A DNA stretch of 5,706 nucleotides, from assembly GCA_021781255.1 (NCBI GenBank), contig JAJXXG010000036.1:1-5706 (forward strand). Reading direction: 5' to 3'. Positions 1 through 5,203 of the stretch are shown one piece after another. Position numbers and translations under genes: made by a program. Position 1 is the first letter of the stretch. Each line of letters opens with the position of its first letter. This DNA is from Acidobacteriota bacterium. Lineage in GTDB: Bacteria; Acidobacteriota; Terriglobia; Terriglobales; Acidobacteriaceae. The notes beneath the pieces were generated by a model. It was not told where the DNA came from and did no database searches. It saw only the letters and a list, made by a program, of their open reading frames with translations.

Positions 1-1534
1 GGGTGCAAGACAAGGTCGTAACGGAGCAGATCCATCCACCGGTAGGGTCGTTGATTGCCGTCACGGTGACAGGCGCAGGCAGGCCGGCAAGGCTGAAAGC
101 GAGGACGGCGGAGTTTCCGATCTCGGTGGTGGCGCTGGTGTTGGTCACATTGACCGTGAGCTCATCGGCCGCGTCGCCTGATTTTACGGCGAGCGGGCCG
201 GGGTTGAACGTCACATTGAGCGTCGGCGCCACGACGGGCTGCACAAAGGCCGACAGATCGAAGAGCGCGTACTCGAGCATCTTTTCCTGCGCGCTCATGA
301 CGTGGGTGGCCGGATTCGGGCATTCGGTTGGAAATACGGCATTGGCATCGGTGACGCTGTAGACGTGGTAGTCGTTGAACAGGACGCGGCCGCACTGCTG
401 GGCGGGAGGCGCGCCGAAGGGCACGTTGAAGGTCATCTGCATAACCGGATTTCCGGTTTGCCCGTTATACGACCCGCTCTTGAGCGTGAGCCAGGACTGG
501 GCCGGAGCCACGACGCCGGCGACATCGGTGCGCAGGACGGAGATATCGATTTGATTGGGCGAACCGGCCAGGGTGGCGCCGGAGTTCTGCAGCCACTGCG
601 CCAGAACCGCGCCATCGCTAAAGTCAGTCTGCACCGTGCCCACGCCGCTGCCGATCTGCTTCGCAGAGGCGGTGGTCCAATCGGCAACGTTGCCAAACTG
701 CGCGGCGTCGGCGGGATCGAGCCAGACATAACTAAAGTGCGTGGCGAAGATGCGTCCGCCGGCCTCGGCAAAGTTCAGCAGGTTGGTGGCGCCGGCGGCG
801 ATGGGCTGGTTGCGCGCGGTTCCCTCGCAGGGGAACATGACCAAATCGTAGGCATTCAATATCGAGGAACTGGACATGAGAGTGGTTTCGGAAGGCGTGG
901 AGGCATCGATCTCCGCGCCCGACGACGACGAGCCCCTGTACAGATGAATGTAGCCGCCAGGGTTAACCGTGCCATTGTCGTCGGTAAATTCAGAATCGGA
1001 GATGCCCATGTCGCGGAGCACGCACTCGGCAGCATCGGCCGATCCGGTGGCGATGGCGATACGAGGGATGCTGCCCTGGGTGTGGTTCGCAGGCATATTC
1101 AGAACCAGGCCAGTCACCGGCGCAGCGCCCACCGACTGATCGAACTGGCGCTGCCACTTGCCCGCCTGAATGACGATGGTGTAGTCGGCATTCTGGGGGA
1201 TGTTCTGCAGGGTGAAGGTGCCGTCCACCGCGGAGTAGGTGTAGCTGACGACATTGGGACCGCTGGGGACCTGATTCGCGTAGGTGAGACACTGCACGCC
1301 GGAGGGCGGCACGCTGACGGGCATGGTCGAGGCATAGACAAGCACGTTGGGCAACGGCAGTGCGTTGCTGGCGCGGGGATCATAGACGGCGCCGCTGATG
1401 GTGGTGGATTGCGCGACGGCCAGATTCCACGCGAAGAGAATCAGCCCCAACAGCAGGAGCGCAAGGTGAGGCCGCCGGATCGGGCAACCTATGGGCACTG
1501 AACAGGAAAAGACAGGAGAAGACCAGGCGGGCAT
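1..1534 (-). CDS. Secreted multidomain protein: carboxypeptidase-regulatory-like domain, ThuA-like central region, Ig/DUF11-like C-terminal part (C-terminus outside window)
   Basis: An uninterrupted minus-strand frame of 511 codons leaves the window without a stop, so the C-terminus is missing. ATG at 1534 is preferred because AGAGGG lies 8 bases upstream; a GTG at 1498 would give a more ordinary signal peptide but lacks a ribosome site. Seen: Arg20-Arg21, a hydrophobic core at about 24-40, and an AVA/QS cleavage motif after Ala41, indicating export. Residues about 44-130 resemble a carboxypeptidase regulatory-like (CnaB/transthyretin-type) beta-sandwich with the typical DGTFTLQNIP turn at 104-113. 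Residues about 156-300 look like an alpha/beta ThuA/GATase1-type region: RIAIATG (158-164), YDLVMFPCEG (229-238) and GGRIFATHFSYVW (259-271). From about 434 a beta-rich Ig or DUF11-like segment begins. Similar proteins occur, as I recall, in acidobacteria and myxobacteria, with no known function. Cys82, 171, 236, 381, 405, 503 and 510 could form disulfides. Domain names come from motif reading, not a search. Confidence 0.85.
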   Translation of the reverse strand, partial: MPAWSSPVFSCSVPIGCPIRRPHLALLLLGLILFAWNLAVAQSTTISGAVYDPRASNALPLPNVLVYASTMPVSVPPSGVQCLTYANQVPSGPNVVSYTYSAVDGTFTLQNIPQNADYTIVIQAGKWQRQFDQSVGAAPVTGLVLNMPANHTQGSIPRIAIATGSADAAECVLRDMGISDSEFTDDNGTVNPGGYIHLYRGSSSSGAEIDASTPSETTLMSSSSILNAYDLVMFPCEGTARNQPIAAGATNLLNFAEAGGRIFATHFSYVWLDPADAAQFGNVADWTTASAKQIGSGVGTVQTDFSDGAVLAQWLQNSGATLAGSPNQIDISVLRTDVAGVVAPAQSWLTLKSGSYNGQTGNPVMQMTFNVPFGAPPAQQCGRVLFNDYHVYSVTDANAVFPTECPNPATHVMSAQEKMLEYALFDLSAFVQPVVAPTLNVTFNPGPLAVKSGDAADELTVNVTNTSATTEIGNSAVLAFSLAGLPAPVTVTAINDPTGGWICSVTTLSCT

Positions 1535-1542
1535 CAAGGCAA

Positions 1543-1548
1543 CCCTCT
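1543..1548 (-). promoter_or_regulatory. Ribosome binding site fixing the ATG start of the secreted protein
   Basis: AGAGGG on the minus strand sits 8 bases before ATG 1534. The alternative GTG at 1498 is preceded by a pyrimidine-rich stretch without any Shine-Dalgarno-like sequence. This is the main reason for choosing 1534, even though it gives a rather long 20-residue region before the hydrophobic core of the signal peptide. Confidence 0.55.
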
Positions 1549-1633
1549 TTCACACAGGCCGGCCTTCTTCGTCTCAGGCGATGCAGCCGCGCAGCGGCAA
1601 CGCGTCGTACTCAGGCTCCAGAGAACGGACCCG

Positions 1634-1654
1634 AAAAATGAGTCATGGAACTCA
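1634..1654 (-). terminator. Weak candidate rho-independent terminator after gntR
   Basis: On the minus strand a 5-bp stem TGAGT-tccatg-ACTCA is followed directly by TTTTT. It lies about 90 bases past the gntR stop. The stem is short and only moderately stable, so this is a tentative call; the T-run after a stem is, however, uncommon in such GC-rich sequence. Confidence 0.25.
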
Positions 1655-1685
1655 AAGCCACATGATACACATGGCAGCAGAGATT

Positions 1686-1739
1686 GCGATCGGAATCTGC
1701 CTGGGCGGCACTGTGAACTGACGGGTGGGAGCCGATCGC
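1686..1739. repeat. 8-bp inverted repeat GCGATCGG / CCGATCGC, 38-base spacing
   Basis: GCGATCGG at 1686-1693 is matched by its exact reverse complement at 1732-1739, starting 5 bases beyond the gntR stop codon on its downstream side. Both arms contain the self-complementary CGATCG. The 38-base loop is long for a hairpin. It may be chance or a weak 3' end structure for the gntR transcript. Confidence 0.3.
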
Positions 1740-1744
1740 CTGCA

Positions 1745-2449
1745 TCAGCGGACCGGCGCCGACTCTTTCTCGTCCTCGACCCACTTGGGGGTGAACTCGT
1801 TCCGAGCGGCCTGCTGCTCGATCATGCGCCGCGCCTCGGCCACATGCAGCCGGGCCAGGCGTTCTGCCTCGTCGGGCAGGTTGTTGCCGATGGCATCGAC
1901 GATCTTGAGGTGTTCGTCATGGACGATTCGGGGATCGCGCGAAGCTCGCACAGCCATGCCGAGCACGCGGTATCCCTCTGCGAGACGGAGCAGAACCTTG
2001 TTGCGCGAAAGGTTCATGATCTGGAGATGAAAGGCGCGATCGGTGGCCCCCATCTCATCTTCGCGGTTCTTCTGTGCAAGTTCCCAGATGTGGTCCGCGA
2101 CCTTGCGCAGCGAAGCGACATCGGCACGAGAGGCATGCTCGCAGGCCAGCCGCGCCGCCAGGCCTTCGAGAAACTCGCGCACCAGATAGGCCTCGCACAA
2201 CCGCTTGGCATCGAGTTGCTGGACAAAGACGCCGAGCCGGTCAATGGACTCTACCAACCCCAGCCATTGCAGCTCGAGCAGCGATTCCCGCACCGTTCCC
2301 TGGGCGACTCCCAGCTCCTTGGCCAGACTCTGCTGCGTCAGCCGCTCGCCCGGCTGGGTCTCGCCCGACAGGATACGACGTTGAATCTCCTCGCGAACCT
2401 GGTGCCGCCCCACAGGCGCTTGCATGACCATACGTACAAAGTCCCCCAT
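1745..2449 (-). CDS. GntR-family transcriptional regulator with FCD (FadR C-terminal-like) ligand domain
   Basis: A 234-residue cytoplasmic DNA-binding regulator. Residues about 14-77 form the GntR winged helix, with TQQSLAKELGVAQ as helix 2, GTVRESLLEL (51-60) as recognition helix and RLGVFV (71-76) as the wing. Residues about 85-215 form an all-helical FCD domain. Asp137, His141, His180 and His202 match the Asp-x3-His...His...His metal site typical of the family, so metal-assisted binding of a small carboxylate effector is plausible; the effector is unknown. Length is normal for the family. The start is uncertain: ATG 2449 has AGGA directly against it, which is too close, while ATG 2431 has GGGGGA 10 bases upstream and ATG 2425 also fits; the conserved domain begins after all three. 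It has its own promoter just past yraN. No neighbouring catabolic operon reveals its target; autoregulation is suggested by the inverted repeat in its promoter. Confidence 0.93.
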   Translation of the reverse strand: MGDFVRMVMQAPVGRHQVREEIQRRILSGETQPGERLTQQSLAKELGVAQGTVRESLLELQWLGLVESIDRLGVFVQQLDAKRLCEAYLVREFLEGLAARLACEHASRADVASLRKVADHIWELAQKNREDEMGATDRAFHLQIMNLSRNKVLLRLAEGYRVLGMAVRASRDPRIVHDEHLKIVDAIGNNLPDEAERLARLHVAEARRMIEQQAARNEFTPKWVEDEKESAPVR

Positions 2450-2493
2450 TCCTAGAGCAAGCTCTGCTTCCCTGCCCCGGCGCGCGACTCATG

Positions 2494-2510
2494 CTAACCG
2501 ACTACTAACC
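2494..2510. repeat. Direct repeat GGTTAG x2 with 11-bp period at the gntR transcription start
   Basis: On the minus strand GGTTAG occurs at 2510-2505 and again at 2499-2494, one helical turn apart. The first copy overlaps the putative -10 box. It could be part of a regulator site, but two hexamers alone are weak evidence. Confidence 0.3.
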
Positions 2511-2537
2511 ATAGAATCTATCAAAATCGATTGTCAA
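2508..2537 (-). promoter_or_regulatory. Sigma-70-type promoter for gntR
   Basis: On the minus strand a perfect -35 TTGACA (2537-2532) is separated by 18 bases from a TATGGT -10 (2513-2508). The spacer is AT-rich, unlike the surrounding GC-rich sequence. Transcription would start near 2501, giving a leader of about 50 bases before ATG 2449. The -35 lies only about 15 bases beyond the yraN stop, so gntR does not depend on read-through from yraN. Confidence 0.6.
2515..2532. promoter_or_regulatory. Candidate operator in the gntR promoter spacer (imperfect inverted repeat)
   Basis: The 18-base segment reads AATCnAT-N4-ATnGATT on the minus strand, with six symmetric matches per 9-base arm. It fills the spacer between the -35 and -10 hexamers. 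A dimeric GntR/FCD protein commonly binds a short palindrome of this size over its own promoter, so autorepression is a reasonable inference. Binding has not been shown. Confidence 0.4.
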
Positions 2538-2551
2538 GAAAGCGATTTCCT

Positions 2552-3043
2552 TCAGGCAAACCGATCCGCGCGGGTTTCGCGCCACCGGAAGGCGCTTTCG
2601 AAATGCAGGAACTCGGGTGGCCTGCCCGGCACGAGATAAACGCTGATGGCATCGAAGCGCACCTCAGGGGCCGTTTCCGTCGGGAGCTGCCGAACGTACT
2701 GGCGGGCAAGCCGGCGCAGCAAGTTGCGTTTATGGAGATCGATTGCGGCTTCGGCAGGCGTCTGGTCGCGGGCAGAACGTGTCTTAACCTCAATGATGCA
2801 AAGCAATTGACCCTGCCATGCGACCAAATCAAGATCCCCGGGATGATTTCCGGCCGACCATCGCCGCGCGACGACAATATAGCCCTTGCGCAGCAGATAA
2901 AAGTAAGCAGCCTCTTCTCCCTCGATGCCGACGAGCAGGTGAGCGGGCAGATCGGGCGCTCTACCGCGACGCGCGGCGAGGCTGTCAAGGAGGCCAACAG
3001 CGCCCTGGAGGCCTTGAGCGCGCAGTCGCATGGTCCAATCCAT
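2552..3043 (-). CDS. yraN: YraN family (UPF0102) nuclease-fold protein
   Basis: With the start at ATG 3043 the product is 163 residues. Residues about 34-150 match the YraN/UPF0102 family: GEEAAYFYLLRKGYIVVARRW at 42-62, GDLDLVA (69-75), IIEVKTRS (83-90), the HKRNLLRRLARQY helix (104-116) and VRFDAISVYL (128-137). Glu43, Asp70 and/or Asp72, and Glu85-x-Lys87 form the restriction-endonuclease-like (PD-(D/E)xK) signature. Family members are small cytoplasmic proteins, often coded near rnhB or dprA, thought to act on nucleic acids; the exact role is unclear. Neither usual neighbour is visible here. The frame stays open up to ATG 3223, which would add 60 residues with no family resemblance. I prefer 3043 because of family length and because a TATTAT box at 3183-3178 lies downstream of 3223. 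No strong ribosome site precedes either start; ATG 3031 is a third option. Confidence 0.88.
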   Translation of the reverse strand: MDWTMRLRAQGLQGAVGLLDSLAARRGRAPDLPAHLLVGIEGEEAAYFYLLRKGYIVVARRWSAGNHPGDLDLVAWQGQLLCIIEVKTRSARDQTPAEAAIDLHKRNLLRRLARQYVRQLPTETAPEVRFDAISVYLVPGRPPEFLHFESAFRWRETRADRFA

Positions 3044-3069
3044 TGCACACCATTGTGACCTGAAGGGGC

Positions 3070-3100
3070 CGGGAGTGAAAAGCCCCGCAGCCAACTCCCG
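3070..3100 (-). repeat. 7-bp inverted repeat in yraN leader
   Basis: CGGGAGT at 3070-3076 pairs perfectly with ACTCCCG at 3094-3100 around a 17-base loop, 27 bases upstream of the preferred yraN start. A competing GGGGC/GCCCC pairing overlaps it. It could influence translation of yraN or be chance in GC-rich sequence. Confidence 0.3.
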
Positions 3101-3177
3101 CCAGGGCCAGTGGCGGAACGGCCTGCAGGCAAGCTGCGCCGCCAGCGCAGGAAGCCTGGCCACGCGAGAGATGGCGC

Positions 3178-3183
3178 ATAATA
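3178..3183 (-). promoter_or_regulatory. Possible -10 box for yraN
   Basis: TATTAT on the minus strand matches five of six positions of the -10 consensus and stands out in GC-rich surroundings. No good -35 lies 16-18 bases upstream, so the call is weak. If used, transcription would begin near 3171, which would exclude the ATG at 3223 and support the yraN start at 3043. Confidence 0.3.
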
Positions 3184-3290
3184 TGGGATGCACGGCAAAC
3201 CGCACGAAGGAGATCGCCCGCATGCATCTGGTTGATGACGGCGATTCCTGAGTTCAGAAATTGCGACAGCCGAAGAGGCAGAGAGGAGAT

Positions 3291-3322
3291 GGGCCGCCGA
3301 GATAGTTCAATCACGGCGGCCC
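3291..3322 (-). terminator. Strong hairpin just downstream of the aminotransferase gene
   Basis: GGGCCGCCG at 3291-3299 and CGGCGGCCC at 3314-3322 form a perfect, entirely G-C 9-bp stem around a 14-base loop. It begins 17 bases after the aminotransferase stop, the classic place for a 3' end structure. In the minus direction it is followed by a pyrimidine-rich stretch (ATCTCCTCTCTG) but not a true T-run, so it may be a non-canonical terminator or a stem protecting the mRNA from 3' decay. Confidence 0.5.
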
Positions 3323-3339
3323 GGAACAGCGGAGCAGAC

Positions 3340-4734
3340 CTACGCGCCGGCAGCGACGGCGGCCTCGCTCATGGAGTGCTCTTTTTCAGCCTGGGCGAGT
3401 GATTCCTCAAGGATGTCGAGGGCCACTTCCGCTTCTTCCCGTGTGAGGAGAAGAGGCGGTGCGAGGCGCAGCGAGGTTTCGCCGCAGCCGAGGATCATGA
3501 GGCCGCGCTCGAAGGCCAGTTGCTCCACGCGGTTGCGCAGATCGGCGGCGGGCTCGCGCGAGGCCTTGTCCTTGACGATCTCGATACCGATCATGAGGCC
3601 GCGTCCGCGCACATCGCCGACCGAGGGATGGGTTTGCTTCCATCCGCGCAGGCGGTCGAGCATGTACCCACCCACGCTTGCGGCGTTGGCGAGTCCTTCG
3701 CGCTGGAGGATGTCCATGGTGGCCAGCGCGGCAGCGATCGACACCGGGTTGCCGCCAAAGGTTGAGGCGTGTGAGCCGGGCTTCCAGTCCATAATTTCCG
3801 CGCGCGTCATGCAGATGCCCAGGGGCATGCCGCTGGCGATGCCTTTGGCGATGCAGACGATATCGGGCTCGACGCCGGAGTCCTGAATGGACCACCACTG
3901 ACCGGTCCGGCCGCATCCGCTCTGCACCTCGTCAACCACAAGCAGAATTCCGTGGCGATCGCAGATGGCGCGCAGTTCGCGGAGGAAGTTGGCAGGCGCG
4001 GGAACGTACCCGCCCTCGCCCTGAATGGGCTCGATGAAGATGGCGGCCACCTCTTCGGGGGGAAGAATCGTCTTGAAGAGTTTTTCTTCGATGTAGCGGG
4101 CGCAGCCGAGGCTAAAGGCGGCTTCCTCCTGCGGTCCTCCGGTACAACCGCGGTAGGCGTAGGGATAGCGCACGTGGGTCACGCCGGGAACCAGCGGAGC
4201 GAAGCGGCGCTTCTGCTGCGGCTTGGAGCCGGTGAGCGACAGCGCCCCCATGGTGCGGCCGTGAAAGGCGCCGAGAAAAGCAATCACGTTTTGGCGGCCG
4301 GTGTGATAGCGCGCAATCTTCAGGGCGCACTCGACGGCTTCGGCGCCGGAGTTGCCGTAAAAGAAGCGGTGTGGACCGCGCATGGGGGCAACGGCCGAGA
4401 GGCGCTCGGCAAGATCGGTAAGGTGCTCGTCGTAAAAGTCGGTGCCGGAGATGTGAATCAGTTCGGCAGCCTGCTTCTGAATGGCGGCAACGACTTCAGG
4501 ATGGCAATGGCCGGTGGAAGTGACGGCAATGCCGGCGGCAAAGTCGAGGAACTCATTTCCGTCCACGTCCTCAACCCGGATTCCGCGCCCGCGCTTTGCT
4601 ACCAGGGGATAAGAGCGCGTGTAGCTGGGCGAGATGAGCCGGTGATCGGCGGCAACGGCGGCGCGCGCCTTGGGCCCGGGCAGAGCGCAGACTAATTTTG
4701 GTCCGTATTGGGCGTGCATTTCCTGCTTGGTCAT
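3340..4734 (-). CDS. Class III (acetylornithine/GABA-type) PLP-dependent aminotransferase
   Basis: A complete 464-residue cytoplasmic enzyme of fold-type I, class III. Residues expected for catalysis are all present: NSGAEA (128-133) for the cofactor phosphate, Phe157-His158 stacking on PLP in AFHGRT, Glu240 in IQGEGG, Asp268 in VVDEVQSGCGRTG bonding the pyridine nitrogen, Lys297 in IAKGIASG as the Schiff-base lysine, Thr325 in STFGGNP reaching the partner subunit, and Arg423 in LRLAPP for the substrate carboxylate. It should move an amino group from an omega-amino compound (GABA, ornithine or N-acetylornithine) to 2-oxoglutarate. The N-terminal PGPKARA (19-25), long insert at 195-225 and length recall a group common in archaea that includes ornithine aminotransferases and broad amino-acid racemases, so the substrate cannot be assigned. 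An Ala-rich tail follows residue 455. ATG 4734 has GAGGAG 8 bases upstream, a strong ribosome site. No arginine-biosynthesis gene adjoins it. Confidence 0.93.
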   Translation of the reverse strand: MTKQEMHAQYGPKLVCALPGPKARAAVAADHRLISPSYTRSYPLVAKRGRGIRVEDVDGNEFLDFAAGIAVTSTGHCHPEVVAAIQKQAAELIHISGTDFYDEHLTDLAERLSAVAPMRGPHRFFYGNSGAEAVECALKIARYHTGRQNVIAFLGAFHGRTMGALSLTGSKPQQKRRFAPLVPGVTHVRYPYAYRGCTGGPQEEAAFSLGCARYIEEKLFKTILPPEEVAAIFIEPIQGEGGYVPAPANFLRELRAICDRHGILLVVDEVQSGCGRTGQWWSIQDSGVEPDIVCIAKGIASGMPLGICMTRAEIMDWKPGSHASTFGGNPVSIAAALATMDILQREGLANAASVGGYMLDRLRGWKQTHPSVGDVRGRGLMIGIEIVKDKASREPAADLRNRVEQLAFERGLMILGCGETSLRLAPPLLLTREEAEVALDILEESLAQAEKEHSMSEAAVAAGA

Positions 4735-4809
4735 GGTAGGTTCTCCTCGGCAGATGTGGTTGTCGCAACCGGCTCAGCATCCGGATGAGTGAATACGGCG
4801 CGGCGCGGG

Positions 4810-4828
4810 GATCCCGCAGTGCGGGATC
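4810..4828. repeat. 19-bp palindrome upstream of the aminotransferase
   Basis: GATCCCGCA-G-TGCGGGATC is a perfect 9+9 inverted repeat around one central base, 76 bases upstream of the aminotransferase start. A one-base centre is too tight for an RNA hairpin without opening the inner pairs, so a binding site for a dimeric regulator is the more natural reading. The regulator is unknown. Confidence 0.45.
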
Positions 4829-4839
4829 GTTCCATTCCG

Positions 4840-4927
4840 TGGGCTCAGACAGGCCCAGTTTGGGCGAGGATCTTCGGCGGTGGGCTGCTAATCTCCGCCG
4901 AAGAGACTAGGTCGCGTGCCGGTGGGC
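4840..4927. repeat. Phased TGGGC copies
   Basis: TGGGC begins at 4840, 4861, 4881 and 4923 on the plus strand, giving intervals of 21, 20 and 42 bases, close to whole multiples of two helical turns. A GCCCA at 4853-4857 between the first two can pair with either neighbour; with 4861-4865 it forms a 5-bp stem with a 3-base loop. The unit is only five bases long and G+C-rich, so chance cannot be excluded. Confidence 0.3.
4871..4904. repeat. Perfect 10-bp inverted repeat in the divergent region
   Basis: TCTTCGGCGG at 4871-4880 matches CCGCCGAAGA at 4895-4904 exactly, around a 14-base loop. It lies 137 bases upstream of the aminotransferase start. No T-run follows on either strand, so it is not a standard terminator. 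It could be a leader hairpin or a spaced operator. Confidence 0.45.
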
Positions 4928-5054
4928 AGCACGCGCAGGTACCGCCGCGGACAGATACCAAGCGCACAGGACCGCGACCAGCACTTTGCGGCTGGCGGGT
5001 GTAGTGATTGCAACCTGGCGCAGGCTTTCATGGGATTTCCGCTCTAGTTGAGGA

Positions 5055-5060
5055 TATCAT
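5055..5060 (+). promoter_or_regulatory. Possible -10 box for transaldolase (distal)
   Basis: TATCAT matches five of six -10 positions, but the hexamers 16-18 bases upstream are poor -35 matches. If used, it would give a leader of about 170 bases carrying the alternative stems at 5128-5170. It overlaps the start codon of the possible leader ORF at 5059, so the two readings exclude each other. Confidence 0.25.
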
Positions 5061-5109
5061 GCAGCCGGTACCGGCGCCACGCATGCGGACCGCAGGGCGC
5101 AGGGGGTAA
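5059..5109 (+). CDS. Possible 16-residue upstream leader ORF
   Basis: ATG at 5059 opens a 16-codon frame ending in TAA, encoding MQPVPAPRMRTAGRRG. GAGG lies 5 bases upstream (5050-5053), a well-placed ribosome site. The peptide is basic and Pro/Arg-rich and resembles nothing I know. It ends 131 bases before the transaldolase start. It could be a regulatory leader peptide or a chance frame. Confidence 0.2.
   Translation: MQPVPAPRMRTAGRRG
5064..5075. repeat. 12-bp perfect palindrome GCCGGTACCGGC
   Basis: A self-complementary 12-mer lies 166-177 bases upstream of the transaldolase start, followed five bases later by the 8-bp palindrome CGCATGCG (5080-5087). It could be a dimeric-protein site; there is no further evidence for its function. 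Confidence 0.3.
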
Positions 5110-5127
5110 AGAATCCGACCGCGACGC

Positions 5128-5170
5128 CACAGGCCCTTGCGAAAGGATCAGGGCCGGTGTGCAACCGGCC
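5128..5170 (+). promoter_or_regulatory. Two mutually exclusive stems upstream of transaldolase
   Basis: Stem A pairs CAC-A-GGCCCT (5128-5137) with AGGGCC-G-GTG (5150-5159): nine pairs and one A/G mismatch; an inner alternative is CCTT-GCGA-AAGG with a GNRA-type tetraloop (5135-5146). Stem B is a perfect 7-bp hairpin, GGCCGGT-GTGCA-ACCGGCC (5152-5170). The two share 5152-5159, so they cannot form together, as in attenuators and riboswitches. I see no T-run after stem B and no stretch complementary to the transaldolase ribosome site, so the mechanism, if any, is unclear. Confidence 0.35.
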
Positions 5171-5197
5171 TTCACACGATGCATCTTAAAGAAGGGG

Positions 5198-5203
5198 TAC
5201 ACT
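5198..5203 (+). promoter_or_regulatory. Possible -10 box for transaldolase (proximal)
   Basis: TACACT keeps the key first, second and last bases of the -10 consensus. TTCACA at 5171-5176 is a good -35 match but the 21-base spacing is too long. Transcription would start near 5210, giving a leader of about 30 bases. This competes with the distal box at 5055. Confidence 0.3.

Larger units (their letters stand above)
1535..1744. other. Intergenic region between gntR stop and secreted-protein start
   Basis: These 210 bases separate two minus-strand genes. I see no convincing gene on either strand. They contain a perfect but widely spaced 8-bp inverted repeat (1686-1693 with 1732-1739), a short stem followed by five Ts in the minus-strand direction (1634-1654), a GCCGC-gca-GCGGC hairpin (1586-1598), and a 10-bp AGGCCGGCCT palindrome (1556-1565) in the likely leader of the secreted protein. 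TATCAT on the minus strand (1667-1662) could serve as a -10 box, but no matching -35 hexamer is present at the right distance. Confidence 0.5.
3044..3339. other. Intergenic region between aminotransferase stop and yraN start
   Basis: About 296 bases with no separate gene that I can support; part of it (3044-3223) is an in-frame upstream extension of yraN. It holds the hairpin after the aminotransferase, a possible yraN promoter, and a 7-bp inverted repeat CGGGAGT / ACTCCCG (3070-3076 with 3094-3100, 17-base loop) in the likely yraN leader. Confidence 0.5.

Noticed and set aside
920..931. CGA x4 trinucleotide run
   Set aside because: It simply encodes four serines (202-205) as TCG codons in the secreted protein. 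Four units are too few to suggest a contingency locus, and a trinucleotide change would not shift the frame.
302..1501. A 399-codon open frame on the plus strand
   Set aside because: It lies fully antisense to the secreted protein. Its translation is Gly/Arg/Ala/His-rich without domain character, while the minus strand gives a signal peptide and coherent domains. GC-rich coding DNA often leaves such antisense frames open.
1657..1676. CATGTG repeated with 9-base period in the minus-strand sequence upstream of the secreted protein
   Set aside because: Only two six-base copies with no promoter aligned to them; most likely chance.
1844..2455. A 203-codon plus-strand open frame over gntR
   Set aside because: It is antisense to a clear winged-helix/FCD regulator and shows no motifs of its own.
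3952..4695. A 247-codon plus-strand open frame inside the aminotransferase
   Set aside because: It is the antisense shadow of a gene with a complete set of catalytic motifs; its translation is low-complexity and unrelated to any family I know.
4789..5004. A 71-codon plus-strand frame in the divergent intergenic region
   Set aside because: It has no ribosome site, crosses several inverted repeats, and its product is Arg/Gly-rich without recognisable features.
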